This document shows positions 27,119-36,887 of a stretch of DNA of 64,000 nucleotides, piece after piece (the stretch's first letter is position 1; every line of letters begins with the position of its first letter). Source of the DNA: Costertonia aggregata. GTDB taxonomy: Bacteria > Bacteroidota > Bacteroidia > Flavobacteriales > Flavobacteriaceae. The translations under genes were made by a program, and so were the position numbers. The stretch spans positions 3,140,001-3,204,000 of the forward strand of contig NZ_CP058595.1 in assembly GCF_013402795.1 (NCBI RefSeq), in the 5' to 3' direction. The notes under the pieces were generated by a model. It saw nothing but the letters and a program-made list of their open reading frames with translations, was not told the origin of the DNA and searched no databases.

Positions 27119-27730
27119 ATGAGAAAGTTGAAAATGAATTTACTGGCGATTTGTTCGCTAGTGCTGATTTGGTCGTGTGGCCCAAAAATATCGTCCACGG
27201 TTAAGACCACGAAAGATTTAAGTAGTTATGAAACCTATGCCTATTTACCGAACAGCGATGCAGAGGCACCCGATAAGGTTGAACAGTCAAATGAGGTAGG
27301 CGAGCAGATTGTAGCGGCTATGAACCGAAACATGCAAAAAGCGGGTTATACGATTGATCGTGAAGATCCCGATCTTTTGGTGATCATTAACACAAATTAC
27401 GATCAAGAATCCGACGTAGATGTTTATAGGGATTATGACTACAATTATGCCTATTATCCTTATACAACCTCATTGCCGGTTAACACCTATTACAATGACT
27501 ACTATTATAATGGATATACCGATTATGGCCCAATTTATGATTATGATGTCGTAATGAACCAATATACGGATTCAGGTATGGTCGTAAGTTTAGTGGACAA
27601 GGATACCAAGAATATCGTATGGACAGGTTCGGTAGATGATTTTTATGTCTATCAAGACAATGCCTCTGAAGAAGTGGCGGAGTATGTCGATAATATTTTC
27701 AGTGATTATCCCACGATTTCACAGAATTAA
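27119..27730 (+). CDS. DUF4136 lipoprotein with tyrosine-rich insert, 203 aa
   Basis: The start is ATG 27119, giving MRKLKMNLLAICSLVLIWSC with the lipobox ending at Cys20. An upstream start would add a poor leader. The DUF4136 core is shown by SSYETYAYLPNSD, the AMNRNMQKAGYTIDREDPDL stretch and GMVVSLVDKDTKNIVWTG. Between the halves is an insert very rich in Tyr, Asp and Asn (about residues 105-150, for example YRDYDYNYAYYPY and YYNDYYYNGYTDYG). The insert resembles an extended exposed loop. A paralogue without it lies at 20355-20957. Confidence 0.85.
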   Translation: MRKLKMNLLAICSLVLIWSCGPKISSTVKTTKDLSSYETYAYLPNSDAEAPDKVEQSNEVGEQIVAAMNRNMQKAGYTIDREDPDLLVIINTNYDQESDVDVYRDYDYNYAYYPYTTSLPVNTYYNDYYYNGYTDYGPIYDYDVVMNQYTDSGMVVSLVDKDTKNIVWTGSVDDFYVYQDNASEEVAEYVDNIFSDYPTISQN

Positions 27731-27767
27731 AGTAAGGATTGCTATGAAATAGCGTTTCACAATCCGT

Positions 27768-27803
27768 CCCTCTGGTTCTTTTTATAGACCAGGGGGATTT
27801 TTT
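27768..27803 (+). terminator. Rho-independent terminator after the second DUF4136 gene
   Basis: CCCTCTGGT pairs with ACCAGGGGG (9 bp, including a wobble pair), followed by ATTTTTTTA on the plus strand. Located 38 bases after the stop codon at 27730. Confidence 0.85.
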
Positions 27804-27895
27804 ATGATTATGGTTAAACCAATTTATTCAGTTTCCAAGTTAATATCTGTCTGAATAGGGTCAATACCATCCATTGATTGTTCCTTAATTGCAAT

Positions 27896-28516
27896 ATGAC
27901 TTACGATAGGGGAAGGTTGATTAATTATGGAGGGATGGTGTTGATTTTGGGTTGCGCTAGTGCCATCATTGCCGATATCATTGGCATACTGGTGTACGAA
28001 GACCACAATCCGATTCGACAGACTATCAGTCAATTGGCCCATGGCAAATTTGCCTATATACAAGATATTGGGTTGGTACTATTAAGTCTAGGAATACTAT
28101 CAGCGGCAGTAGCCCTGTATGTTTGGAAATCTAATGATAAACGCTTCATTTTTGGTGCAGCCGCACTCTCAATTATGGGAATCGGTATCGGGGTGCTGGC
28201 CGAATTCAACCAACTGGTAGGAGAACCCGGTACGACCATACATATTGTAGTAACGGCGATGATCGGAACATTGTTTCTATTCGCCGCTATTACCTTAGGA
28301 ATCGGGTTTAAAGAATTAAATCGAACATGGGCTTATACTAGCATAGGCATAGGTATTTCCGTTCTTTTGTCCTGTTTGGGATTTCTGTTTATTTCGGAAA
28401 AGTATGAAGGTTTTTACGAACGGGGTGTGGTACTTTTTGTGATGATATGGTTTTTGGGATTGGGCTATGTTTTATACAATGTTCCTCAAAAAAGAGGTTT
28501 GAACAAATTAAATTGA
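27896..28516 (+). CDS. DUF998-family membrane protein, 206 aa
   Basis: Six predicted membrane helices. The family signature is QTISQLAHGKFAYIQDIGLV in the first loop. The start is ATG 27896 (MTYDRGRLINYGG). The TTG six codons upstream is less likely. Family function is unknown. The last helices include WFLGLGYVLYNVP. A small membrane protein gene begins four bases after its stop on the same strand, so they form a pair. Confidence 0.82.
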   Translation: MTYDRGRLINYGGMVLILGCASAIIADIIGILVYEDHNPIRQTISQLAHGKFAYIQDIGLVLLSLGILSAAVALYVWKSNDKRFIFGAAALSIMGIGIGVLAEFNQLVGEPGTTIHIVVTAMIGTLFLFAAITLGIGFKELNRTWAYTSIGIGISVLLSCLGFLFISEKYEGFYERGVVLFVMIWFLGLGYVLYNVPQKRGLNKLN

Positions 28517-28520
28517 TAAA

Positions 28521-28721
28521 ATGGAAAACACGAAGAATAATTCAAAACCAAGTACAACTTCTAAAAGCGAGGGCAATTTACAAAACGGCAAGTTTCAAAA
28601 AAGCAAAAAAAGTGCCCGCATCGTTCGTATCGTCACCATTACCATTGCAGTAGTGGTTGTTCTTACTATAATATTGTTCTCGACCATGGATGCATGGGAA
28701 ACATATCGCCTTTGGCCCTGA
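28521..28721 (+). CDS. Small single-pass membrane protein, 66 aa
   Basis: A hydrophilic, Ser/Asn/Lys-rich N-terminus (MENTKNNSKPSTTSKSEGN) leads to a basic stop-transfer-like segment (KKSARIVRIVTI) and one hydrophobic helix (about 38-55), ending with DAWETYRLWP. No family recognised. The gene follows the DUF998 gene by four bases and is probably translated from the same message. Confidence 0.65.
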   Translation: MENTKNNSKPSTTSKSEGNLQNGKFQKSKKSARIVRIVTITIAVVVVLTIILFSTMDAWETYRLWP

Positions 28722-28846
28722 GAGGGCGAAAGAAATATAAAGTACGTTTCTTATCAAATTTTCGAAATTAGCATGGAATTTCTGAACAGATAGAATGGAG
28801 ATATGCAGCTTTTTGCGATAGTATTAAGAGCGAATCATTTAAAATG

Positions 28847-28883
28847 AAACTTCCCAATTTCCATATTTCAATCGGGAAGTTTT
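28847..28883. terminator. Hairpin terminator between convergent genes
   Basis: AAACTTCCC and GGGAAGTTT form a 9-bp stem around an 18-base loop, with T on the plus side and T/A on the minus side. It lies between the plus-strand 28521 gene and the minus-strand 28920 gene and may end both. Confidence 0.7.
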
Positions 28884-28919
28884 TAGAGATACTCTCATTT
28901 CGTGCAGGCCAAAAATTTA

Positions 28920-29483
28920 TTAGTTGAAAATTTTTACAACCTGATGTTCTGATATGCCTAGCATATTCAGGACAGCGTCAACATTGCTTTTATCGAATTT
29001 AGAACTTGCAGCCAAGTCGGCCGGTACCACAGCGATACGGAATACTTGGTTCTCTACATCGGCAGGCAGTAGTAATTCGGGGTCGAAATCGGACTCCAAA
29101 AAAATATCCACCCGTAAAATGGTGTACTCGTAATTATATTGCAGAATGCCCTGTTCCACTAATCGGGTCTGTGGTAGCAATCGCCAAACATCGAAGGTTT
29201 CCCCATTTTCATCGATGAGTTCATCGAAGAGCATATAGACAAGTACGACATCACCTTCGAAAACTTCGATGGTATCCGGAAATTCGTAGAATATTCCGTA
29301 ATCGTTATCAAGGGTAAAACTGTTTTGAATATCGACCACGGTACCCAAGATATTGACCCCGTCTTCGCCATCGATACCATCGACCCCATCAATCCCGTCG
29401 ATGCCGTCGCGACCGTCGCTACCGCTGCAGGCCAATAACAAAGCCGACCCGATAATGCTGAATAATTTTGTGATTTTTCTCAT
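28920..29483 (-). CDS. Lipoprotein with short collagen-like repeat, 187 aa
   Basis: The lipobox LLLACSG (Cys19) is followed directly by seven G-x-D/G-x-y triplets (GRDGIDGIDGVDGIDGEDG), a collagen-like spacer seen on many Bacteroidota surface lipoproteins. The mature domain (about 45-187) is beta-rich and acidic. No family recognised. The triplet run is probably a stalk that holds the domain off the membrane, which is inference. The gene is alone, between convergent and same-strand neighbours. Confidence 0.7.
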   Translation of the reverse strand: MRKITKLFSIIGSALLLACSGSDGRDGIDGIDGVDGIDGEDGVNILGTVVDIQNSFTLDNDYGIFYEFPDTIEVFEGDVVLVYMLFDELIDENGETFDVWRLLPQTRLVEQGILQYNYEYTILRVDIFLESDFDPELLLPADVENQVFRIAVVPADLAASSKFDKSNVDAVLNMLGISEHQVVKIFN

Positions 29484-29703
29484 GTTCTTAGATTTAATCT
29501 TATAATCTGATGAGCCTATCCCATCATTTGCCCAAAAAATTAGAGGTATTGTTTCGTATTACTTAGCTCAAAAAACCAAGTGTTTAATACAAACAAATAA
29601 GGCAGCTTGACGATTTGTTTTTAATCCTTGACTATTTGCCATAATAAATTTCGATTGTCGCGGTTTGATATTTTTGAAAATGACCCTAACTCAAATAACA
29701 AAG

Positions 29704-29733
29704 AAACCCCGCCGGAAATTTTCCAGCGAGGCT
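29704..29733 (-). terminator. Rho-independent terminator after the HtrA gene
   Basis: On the minus strand AAGCCTCGCTGGAAA pairs with TTTCCGGCGGGGTTT (15 bp with three wobble pairs) and is followed by TTTCTTTG. It lies 29 bases after the protease stop codon. Confidence 0.8.
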
Positions 29734-29761
29734 TCACACTAAACACTAACCAACCTAAAAA

Positions 29762-31276
29762 TCAGTTCACTCCAAAAGCATAGTATTTTTTTCCGGGGGC
29801 ATCTTCATAGACCCCTTCCAGCATCACGCCACCTTCTTTCTTTTCAAGGGTCGCAACTACATCCTTCACATCGGCGACTTTTTTACCATCGATATGGGTA
29901 ATGATGAAGCCCGTGCGAATTTGCGTTTGTTGGCGCAATTGGCCCGCATAAAGGTTCTTGATCTTCACGCCGCCATCGATGCCCAATTTTTTGGCCGTTT
30001 TCTTATCCACGTTCTCGAAATCGGCTCCCAAGAAATTCAACACCTCCTTGTTTTCGATTTGGACCATATCGGTGGTGCCGTCGGCATTTTCGAGCGTAAC
30101 TTGAAATTCTACCTCTTTACCGTTGCGGTTTACGGTTACATCGAGTTGGTCGCCCGGTCGGTGCTGGGCTACGATTTCCTGCAATCTCGGCGAGGTAACG
30201 ACCTTGATACCATCGATTTTGACCAGAACGTCCCCGGCCTTGATGCCTGCTTTTTCGGCGGCGCTGTTCTCGCCTACGTTCTCGATCCACACACCTTTAA
30301 CAAAGTCCATGTCCTTTTCCTTGGCCATATTGCCATCCATAGTGCGAATGGTTACGCCTAGCATGCCTCGTTGTACGCCACCGTATTTGAGCAGATCTTC
30401 AACCACTTTGGTAACGATATTGCTGGGCACGGCAAAACCGTATCCGCTATAGCTTCCTGTCTGGCTTGCGATGGCGGTATTGATGCCCACAAGGTTTCCT
30501 TCCAAATTGACCAAGGCACCACCGCTGTTTCCGGGGTTGATGGCCGCATCGGTTTGAATAAAGCTCTCGACCGCGAATTGTTCCTTGTTGATATTGATGT
30601 TCCGCGCCTTTGCACTTACGATTCCCGCCGTAACGGTCGAAGTCAAACTAAACGGATTGCCAATGGCCAACACCCATTCGCCGACTTCCACATCATCGGA
30701 ATTGACCAAAGAAATCGATTTAAGGTTTTCGGCCTTGATTTGGATCAAAGCAAGATCCGTGGTCGGGTCGGTACCGATGACCGTGGCCTTGTAAGTTTCG
30801 TTATTGTGCAAAGTGACTTCCAACTCTTGGGCGTTATCGATAACGTGGTTGTTAGTTATGATATAACCTTTTTCATTGATAATGACTCCCGAGCCGGAAC
30901 CGACTCTCGGTTGCTGTTGCAAACCCCCTTCGGGCATCTGAAAGCGATCCCCGAAAAATTGCTTGAAAGGGTCTGGCAGTTCGCGTGGCATTGCCTGAGC
31001 GTTGCCCATCGAATGCGATTGCGTGGCCTTGATATGTACTACGGCATCCAGAACCTTTGCCGAGGTATCGGTAAAATCTAGGGGCGTTATATTGCCCTCT
31101 TTATCGGCCGTGTAGAGTACGTGCTTACCGTTGACCCCTTCGACTGTCTTTAACGCGACGGCATCCTCTTTTTGATTTGAAAAATACTTTTGTCCGCCAA
31201 TGACACCGACACTTACGGTCAATGCGATCAAGGCGGAAAAGAAGTACGTTTTTGTACTTGAACTGTGTCTTTTCAT
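29762..31276 (-). CDS. DegP/HtrA-family serine protease with PDZ domains, 504 aa
   Basis: Envelope protein-quality-control protease. A membrane anchor or signal lies at about 10-29. The trypsin-like domain has the triad H144 (TNNHV), D174 (PTTDLALIQI) and S251 (NPGNSGGALV). A PDZ domain follows (about 300-395, RGMLGVTIRTMDGNM through AGIKAGDVLVKIDGIKV), and a second PDZ-like region lies at about 400-504. The length is normal. The protease has its own terminator and a long 713-base upstream gap. It is likely active in the periplasm under misfolding stress. Confidence 0.95.
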   Translation of the reverse strand: MKRHSSSTKTYFFSALIALTVSVGVIGGQKYFSNQKEDAVALKTVEGVNGKHVLYTADKEGNITPLDFTDTSAKVLDAVVHIKATQSHSMGNAQAMPRELPDPFKQFFGDRFQMPEGGLQQQPRVGSGSGVIINEKGYIITNNHVIDNAQELEVTLHNNETYKATVIGTDPTTDLALIQIKAENLKSISLVNSDDVEVGEWVLAIGNPFSLTSTVTAGIVSAKARNININKEQFAVESFIQTDAAINPGNSGGALVNLEGNLVGINTAIASQTGSYSGYGFAVPSNIVTKVVEDLLKYGGVQRGMLGVTIRTMDGNMAKEKDMDFVKGVWIENVGENSAAEKAGIKAGDVLVKIDGIKVVTSPRLQEIVAQHRPGDQLDVTVNRNGKEVEFQVTLENADGTTDMVQIENKEVLNFLGADFENVDKKTAKKLGIDGGVKIKNLYAGQLRQQTQIRTGFIITHIDGKKVADVKDVVATLEKKEGGVMLEGVYEDAPGKKYYAFGVN

Positions 31277-31989
31277 TTTAATTTTTTTAGAGTTTTAAAA
31301 TTTAAATGTTTTTGGAAAAATATGAATATGTGTACAGCGAATTCAATTCGGGTTAGACAAACCCCATGCCACGAAGTGTGAGTATTTTCTTAAAATGTAT
31401 AATGTTTTGCCAATTTATTTCTTGGCTTGACAAAAAAAATCGGTTTTCTTATCGTTTGAAAACGAATAACTTTTACATATTCTTAGATTAGAAACAGAAT
31501 TGATAAAAAGTCGATCGAGGTATTGCCTTTGAGCTTAGCTGCCTTCGTAGGCATAAATAAATTGTTCTTTTACTATTTCTATAGTCAATGAACTATATCA
31601 ATAATGGTTTTAAAATTTTAATAATGAAGATTACTTTCAGGGTCATCGATATCAAATGATTATTTTGTAGGGTCAAATAGAAATTTGAAGTCATACATTT
31701 TGAGGAAATATTTTACTTTAAAGGTAAATTCAAATTGCGTGATGGTCATTGTTTTGCATCAAGAAAATTTGTAATACAGTTAAATCTAAATAAGATCTTC
31801 TCTACTTTCGTGAATACTATTGGTCGATTTTATCCTTAAATATTTCCATAGTAGGAGTGAGAGCTTTGTGAATTTTTTTCAAATTCTTTGAGATACACAA
31901 GAAGAATTTCGATTCGACAAAAATACTCATCAATTAAGAAAATATTTTTTTAGGTAGTGGATAAGGAACATCAACTATAGACATTTGGC
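31277..31989. other. Long intergenic region, 713 bp
   Basis: Between divergent htrA and actB. No open frame with protein character on either strand, no strong hairpin, and no repeat was recognised. It must contain the promoters of both genes. Its length is unusual for this gene-dense window and might hide a small RNA, which cannot be judged from sequence alone. Confidence 0.55.
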
Positions 31990-34900
31990 ATGGCAAAAAA
32001 CAAAACATACTGGAAAAACGAAGCGGAACTGAAATTCCAAAATCCCAAAGCGGAGCAGATAAGGCAAAATGAATTCTTGGAGGAAATACCCGTAGATGAA
32101 TTTATAGGAAATCAAGAGAACCTATCCGCCACTTCGACCAATCGACGGGACTTTATGAAATATCTTGGTTTTACTACCGCAGCGGCATCGTTGGCTGCAT
32201 GTGAGGGTCCGGTCCAAAAATCTATTCCCTACGTTGTAAAACCTGACAATATTATTCCTGGTGTGGCCAACTATTACGCCACCACGATTGCCAACGGTTT
32301 TGACTTTGCCAGCATTTTGGTAAAGACCCGAGAGGGCAGGCCCATTAAAATCGAGAACAATGTGGATGCACTGGTTGCCGGGGGCGCGAATGCCCGTGTT
32401 CAAGCCTCGGTCTTGTCGCTTTATGACAGCACACGTTTGCAAGGCCCGTTGGCCAACGGCGAACCGGTGGAATGGTCCGCTCTGGATGCCGCGGTCAAGT
32501 CGAAACTTGAAAGTCTTCAAAATTCCAAACAGCAGATTGCCGTATTGACTCAGACCTATGCAAGTCCTTCCACCGATCGATTAATGAACGAATTTAAAGA
32601 AAAGTATGAAAATGTCAGACATATCACATACGATGCGATTTCTGAAGATGCCGCATTGTCGGCCTATGAGGAAAGGTATGGCGAAAGGGCCTTGGCCGAT
32701 TATAACTTTGACAAAGCGGATTTAATAGTCTCAATTGGTGCAGATTTTCTGGGCAATTGGCAGGGCGGAGGTTACGATGCGGGCTACGCTAAAGGACGCG
32801 TGCCTAAAAACGGAAAAATGTCGCGGCATGTGCAATTCGAGGCCAATATGTCATTGACCGGGGCCAATGCCGACAATCGCATACCTTTGACACCCAGTTT
32901 GCAAAAAATAGTTCTAGCGCAATTGTGGGCCAAGTTAAACGGAAGAAGCGTTGGCGGCGAACTCGACGAGAGGGTACAGCGGGTCCTTGAAAAGGTAGTC
33001 GCTCAAATTAAAAGGAATCCTAGCAACGCGGTTGTTGTTACAGGACTTGACGACATCAACGCTCAGACCGTGGTCTTGGCCATCAACGAAATGCTCGGTA
33101 GCAACGCTTTCGATCCGGCAGCGCCGCGATACGTGCGCCAAGGGAATACCGAAGCCGTAAACAGCTTGATAGCCGACATGAATGCTGGTAAGGTAGGTGC
33201 CCTGATTATGGACGGGGTCAACCCAATGTACACCCTTCCAAATGCGACCGAGTTCAAAACGGGAATTGAAAAAGTAGGACTTTCGGTTGTGTTCGCCACC
33301 AATTGGAACGAGACCGCCGAGGTTTCAAACTACACCGCCGCCGCCAACCATTATTTGGAATCTTGGGGCGATGCCCAGATTAAGAAAGGTCGGTATAGCT
33401 TAATGCAGCCTACCATTCGCGAACTTTTCGATACGCGACAGTTTCAAAGTGCCCTTCTTAGCTGGTTGGGAAAAGAGCAAAGTTATTACGATTACATCAA
33501 AGAAACTTGGGAAACATCCATACTCAAAGGTGTAGCATGGAACAGGGCGCTGCACGATGGGGTATTTCCATCATCGAACGAATTGGCTCCCGATAAGTAT
33601 CCCATTATTTCGACGATGACCGATGAGCTGAAGGAAAAATATGATATGATGCTCGATGCGGAGGCGGATAGTTTGGCCGATGCTTCCATCGATCCATCCA
33701 AGGTAGCATCCGAAATCGAGAATATTAAGGATACCAATGTCAAAGGGGTGCCCGATACGATTTCAGCTACTAAGACCATTCCTGCAATTACGGCCATCAA
33801 CAATTTGATAGCTTCTGCCAATAGCAAAGGCATGGAATTGACCTTATATTCAAAAATCGGGATGGGTGCCGGCCAACAGACCAATAATCCTTGGTTGCAA
33901 GAGTTTCCCGACCCGATAACCCGGGTTACATGGGACAATTATGTAATGGTTTCCAAGACCGATGCACAACGTCTTGGTCTTGAAAACAGCAACGTTGCGA
34001 ATGGCGGGTTAAATGGTAGCTACGCCAATATTACCGTGAACAGCGTGACGGTCGAAAATGTTCCGGTCATTATTCAACCGGGGCAGGCCATTGGTTCGAT
34101 AGGTCTTTCGTTCGGCTATGGCAAGAAAGTGGGAATTAAGGAAGAAATGCAGACCGGGGTCAACGCATATCCCTTATATCAAAATTTTAACACCATCCAA
34201 TCAGCGACGATCGAAAAGGCTTCGGGATGGCATGAATTCGCTTGTATCCAACTGCAAAATACCCTGATGGGCCGTGGCGATATCATAAAGGAAACCAGCT
34301 TGGAAATTTTCAATACCAAGGACAGCGCAGTCTGGAACCACGTTCCCCAGGTATCGCTGAACCATCAAGAGGTACCTGCTTCCTCGGTCGATCTTTGGGA
34401 AAACTTTGAACGCGATATCGGGCATCAATTTAATATGTCCATCGACCTGAACGCTTGTACGGGTTGCGGTGCCTGTGTTATTGCGTGTAATGCAGAGAAC
34501 AATGTACCCGTGGTCGGTAAGGCCGAGGTACGGAAAAGTAGAGACATGCATTGGTTGCGAATCGACAGATATTATTCATCCGAAGAAACTTTTTTGGATG
34601 ACAAGACCAAAAAGGAGCAATTGGACAATCTGTTGGGAGAAAATGGGTCGTTAACAGGATTTGAGGAATTGGAATATGCCTCTTCAGAACCCCAAGTAGT
34701 TTTTCAACCGGTCATGTGCCAGCATTGCAACCATGCACCCTGTGAAACCGTTTGCCCCGTAGCCGCGACCGTTCACGGCCGGCAAGGTCAAAACCAAATG
34801 GCTTATAATCGTTGTGTAGGTACGCGATACTGTGCGAACAACTGCCCCTATAAGGTCAGGCGATTCAATTGGTTTCTATACCACAATAACGATGAATTCC

Positions 34901-35253
34901 CGTACCACATGAACAACGATTTGGGCAAAATGGTCATCAACCCAGATGTTACGGTACGTTCGCGAGGGGTTATGGAGAAATGTTCGATGTGCATACAACG
35001 AACGCAAAAAACTATTTTGGATGCCAAGCTCGATGGGCGTTTAATCATGGACGGGGAGTTCCATACGGCCTGTTCGTCGGCATGTAACAAAGGGGCTATC
35101 GTCTTCGGAGATGTTAACGATAAAGAAAGTCATGTTGCCGAACTGGCGGAGGATGAGCGCATGTACCACCTTCTGGAGCATTTGGGCACCAGACCAAATA
35201 TGTTCTATCAAGTTAAGGTCAGGAACACATTTGATGGGGAAAGTTTGGTGTGA
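31990..35253 (+). CDS. ActB-type subunit of alternative complex III (molybdopterin-like plus Fe-S domains), 1087 aa
   Basis: Homologue of ActB, the large subunit of quinol:electron-acceptor oxidoreductase (alternative complex III). The N-terminal part is a molybdopterin-oxidoreductase-like fold that in ActB binds no cofactor. It carries a Tat-type sequence TNRRDFMKYLGFTTAA (about residues 50-65). The C-terminal third is a ferredoxin-like domain with 4Cys motifs: CTGCGACVIACNAENN, CQHCNHAPCETVCP, CVGTRYCANNCPYKVRRFNW and CSMCIQRTQKTILDAKLDG. The sequence runs close to the Bacteroidota ActB pattern. The other act genes (A, C, D, E, F) are absent from both sides, so this looks like a stand-alone second copy. 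Confidence 0.85.
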   Translation: MAKNKTYWKNEAELKFQNPKAEQIRQNEFLEEIPVDEFIGNQENLSATSTNRRDFMKYLGFTTAAASLAACEGPVQKSIPYVVKPDNIIPGVANYYATTIANGFDFASILVKTREGRPIKIENNVDALVAGGANARVQASVLSLYDSTRLQGPLANGEPVEWSALDAAVKSKLESLQNSKQQIAVLTQTYASPSTDRLMNEFKEKYENVRHITYDAISEDAALSAYEERYGERALADYNFDKADLIVSIGADFLGNWQGGGYDAGYAKGRVPKNGKMSRHVQFEANMSLTGANADNRIPLTPSLQKIVLAQLWAKLNGRSVGGELDERVQRVLEKVVAQIKRNPSNAVVVTGLDDINAQTVVLAINEMLGSNAFDPAAPRYVRQGNTEAVNSLIADMNAGKVGALIMDGVNPMYTLPNATEFKTGIEKVGLSVVFATNWNETAEVSNYTAAANHYLESWGDAQIKKGRYSLMQPTIRELFDTRQFQSALLSWLGKEQSYYDYIKETWETSILKGVAWNRALHDGVFPSSNELAPDKYPIISTMTDELKEKYDMMLDAEADSLADASIDPSKVASEIENIKDTNVKGVPDTISATKTIPAITAINNLIASANSKGMELTLYSKIGMGAGQQTNNPWLQEFPDPITRVTWDNYVMVSKTDAQRLGLENSNVANGGLNGSYANITVNSVTVENVPVIIQPGQAIGSIGLSFGYGKKVGIKEEMQTGVNAYPLYQNFNTIQSATIEKASGWHEFACIQLQNTLMGRGDIIKETSLEIFNTKDSAVWNHVPQVSLNHQEVPASSVDLWENFERDIGHQFNMSIDLNACTGCGACVIACNAENNVPVVGKAEVRKSRDMHWLRIDRYYSSEETFLDDKTKKEQLDNLLGENGSLTGFEELEYASSEPQVVFQPVMCQHCNHAPCETVCPVAATVHGRQGQNQMAYNRCVGTRYCANNCPYKVRRFNWFLYHNNDEFPYHMNNDLGKMVINPDVTVRSRGVMEKCSMCIQRTQKTILDAKLDGRLIMDGEFHTACSSACNKGAIVFGDVNDKESHVAELAEDERMYHLLEHLGTRPNMFYQVKVRNTFDGESLV

Positions 35254-35349
35254 ACACTTATGGTTTTCATTGCTTTAAAGTATAATCTAGCATAAATTGT
35301 AATTGCATTAGTCAGCTTCGTTGCAGCCCTTCTACTTTGAGAAAATTAT

Positions 35350-35976
35350 TTACTGCGGTGTTAAGAGGTCATCGATACCATGAATAACTCCATTGGAAGC
35401 TTCCATATCCGGCATGTTAATGTTCGAAACATTGCCCATCTCATCCGTGATGATTAGTTGGTCCTCTTGAATACTAAATGCCAAATAACCCCCTTGCAAC
35501 GTTTGCAAACGGAGTACACCTTCGTTCAGGCGAACGGTCGACAGCAGGGTATGTATATCATATTCTTCTGGTACAATATGATATTTTAAGATTTCCGTCA
35601 TGCGCGCTACCTCATCGGGCGTTTTCAGTTCGGCCAATCGGCTATCGTTCAACCTTTCAAAAGCCGTGTTTGTTGGAATGAACATTGTGGCCTCCTCCAA
35701 CTCATCAAGACCGATATACATATCAGCTGATCGAAGTGCCTTGACGAACCTATCGAAATCGGAGGTATTGGAAATTATGGTTTTGAGCATATCGCGGTCG
35801 TCGCCCTCCCGCCAATCGTTCATATTTTGCTTCCACTGTTCTTTCAAAACGGGTGTACGGTCTTCGAGCAACTCATCTTTATTGTCTTCCTTTATGGTCG
35901 TATTTGCGGTGTCTTTGCAAGCGATTACTGCTAAAGTGATGAAAACTCCGAATACAAAACTTTTAATTCTCTTCAT
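35350..35976 (-). CDS. Fasciclin-domain lipoprotein, 208 aa
   Basis: The start is ATG 35976, which gives MKRIKSFVFGVFITLAVIAC, a lipoprotein signal with Cys20. Longer frames to 36063 add no sense. The mature domain is a FAS1 repeat: ATMFIPTNTAFERLNDSRLA, then KYHIVPEEY and the C-terminal SNGVIHGIDDLLTPQ. FAS1 domains mediate cell adhesion or surface interactions. It is divergent from a second FAS1 gene at 36292. Confidence 0.85.
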   Translation of the reverse strand: MKRIKSFVFGVFITLAVIACKDTANTTIKEDNKDELLEDRTPVLKEQWKQNMNDWREGDDRDMLKTIISNTSDFDRFVKALRSADMYIGLDELEEATMFIPTNTAFERLNDSRLAELKTPDEVARMTEILKYHIVPEEYDIHTLLSTVRLNEGVLRLQTLQGGYLAFSIQEDQLIITDEMGNVSNINMPDMEASNGVIHGIDDLLTPQ

Positions 35977-36247
35977 TTTGGAAATTTTTGTTTGAAGCAC
36001 CAATATAAAAAGTTGTTCATCTAAGGGTTGTCTTATTAGCGCGGAATATTGATTCGATTGCACGAATCGAAGCCCGAAGCGGCTCTTTCATTGAGTAAGA
36101 TATTTTTTTTGAAATGGGAGAATAAATATTTCTTATTGCGGAAGTTATACCGTCAAGAATAATGGTTTTTCCGTTAAGCAGTCCACCGACAAGGATTTAT
36201 TTTTGAATTGTTGATTGCTGCAGGATTGCGCTTTCAACTTTGGAAAG

Positions 36248-36263
36248 CCTTTCAATTGAAAGG
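36248..36263. promoter_or_regulatory. 16-bp perfect palindrome upstream of the second fasciclin gene
   Basis: CCTTTCAATTGAAAGG is fully self-complementary and lies 28 bases before the ATG at 36292. It could be a dimer operator, or a small hairpin in the mRNA leader. No regulator for it is identified. Confidence 0.45.
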
Positions 36264-36291
36264 AAATATGAACCTTAAAATTTAATATATT

Positions 36292-36843
36292 ATGAAAACA
36301 ACAGTTAGAAACACCCTTGCAATGGTCTTCACACTATTGCTGGTCAACATGACCGCAAGTGCCCAATGGGCAGGCAGCGAAGTATTTAGTAGCGTTAACA
36401 ATACCAAAGACTATACAACGCTTGAACTGGCTTCGATGGATCCCAATTTATCAACTTTCGTGAATATGGTAAAGTTGTCGGGTTTAGCGCCTTCAATGCT
36501 TCTGACCGACGCTCACACTGTTTTTATACCTACTAATGATGCCTTTCGGGATTTATCCATCGAAAAATTCGCTGAATTAACCGACCCGAAGAATCAAGCA
36601 AAATTAGCTGAATTTGTCAAATATCATTTTTTGCCAAGTAAGCAAATGGACTACGAGTTTAAGGATTCTCAAGTTATTACGGATCCATCGCCCAATGAAA
36701 TATCGGTTTCAAAAGATACCTACGATAATGTTTTTATCGGTGGTGCTAAAATCATAAGGCCGAATATCGAGGCCTCCAACGGCGTTATTCATATCGTTAA
36801 TGATATAATTACACCAAATCGTGATTTATTTTTTGTTGATTAG
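36292..36843 (+). CDS. Secreted fasciclin-domain protein, 183 aa
   Basis: A signal peptide of type I (basic start, hydrophobic core to about 22, then ASAQ) suggests secretion. One FAS1 domain follows with LTDAHTVFIPTNDAFRDLSI, KYHFLPSKQM and EASNGVIHIVNDIITP. It is similar to the divergent lipoprotein at 35350, but has no lipobox. Adhesion or matrix function is inferred from the family. A strong terminator follows at 36888. Confidence 0.87.
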   Translation: MKTTVRNTLAMVFTLLLVNMTASAQWAGSEVFSSVNNTKDYTTLELASMDPNLSTFVNMVKLSGLAPSMLLTDAHTVFIPTNDAFRDLSIEKFAELTDPKNQAKLAEFVKYHFLPSKQMDYEFKDSQVITDPSPNEISVSKDTYDNVFIGGAKIIRPNIEASNGVIHIVNDIITPNRDLFFVD

Positions 36844-36887
36844 TTTTTAAATAGTTGAGAAATATTCTTTGTAAAGTATATTTATTG

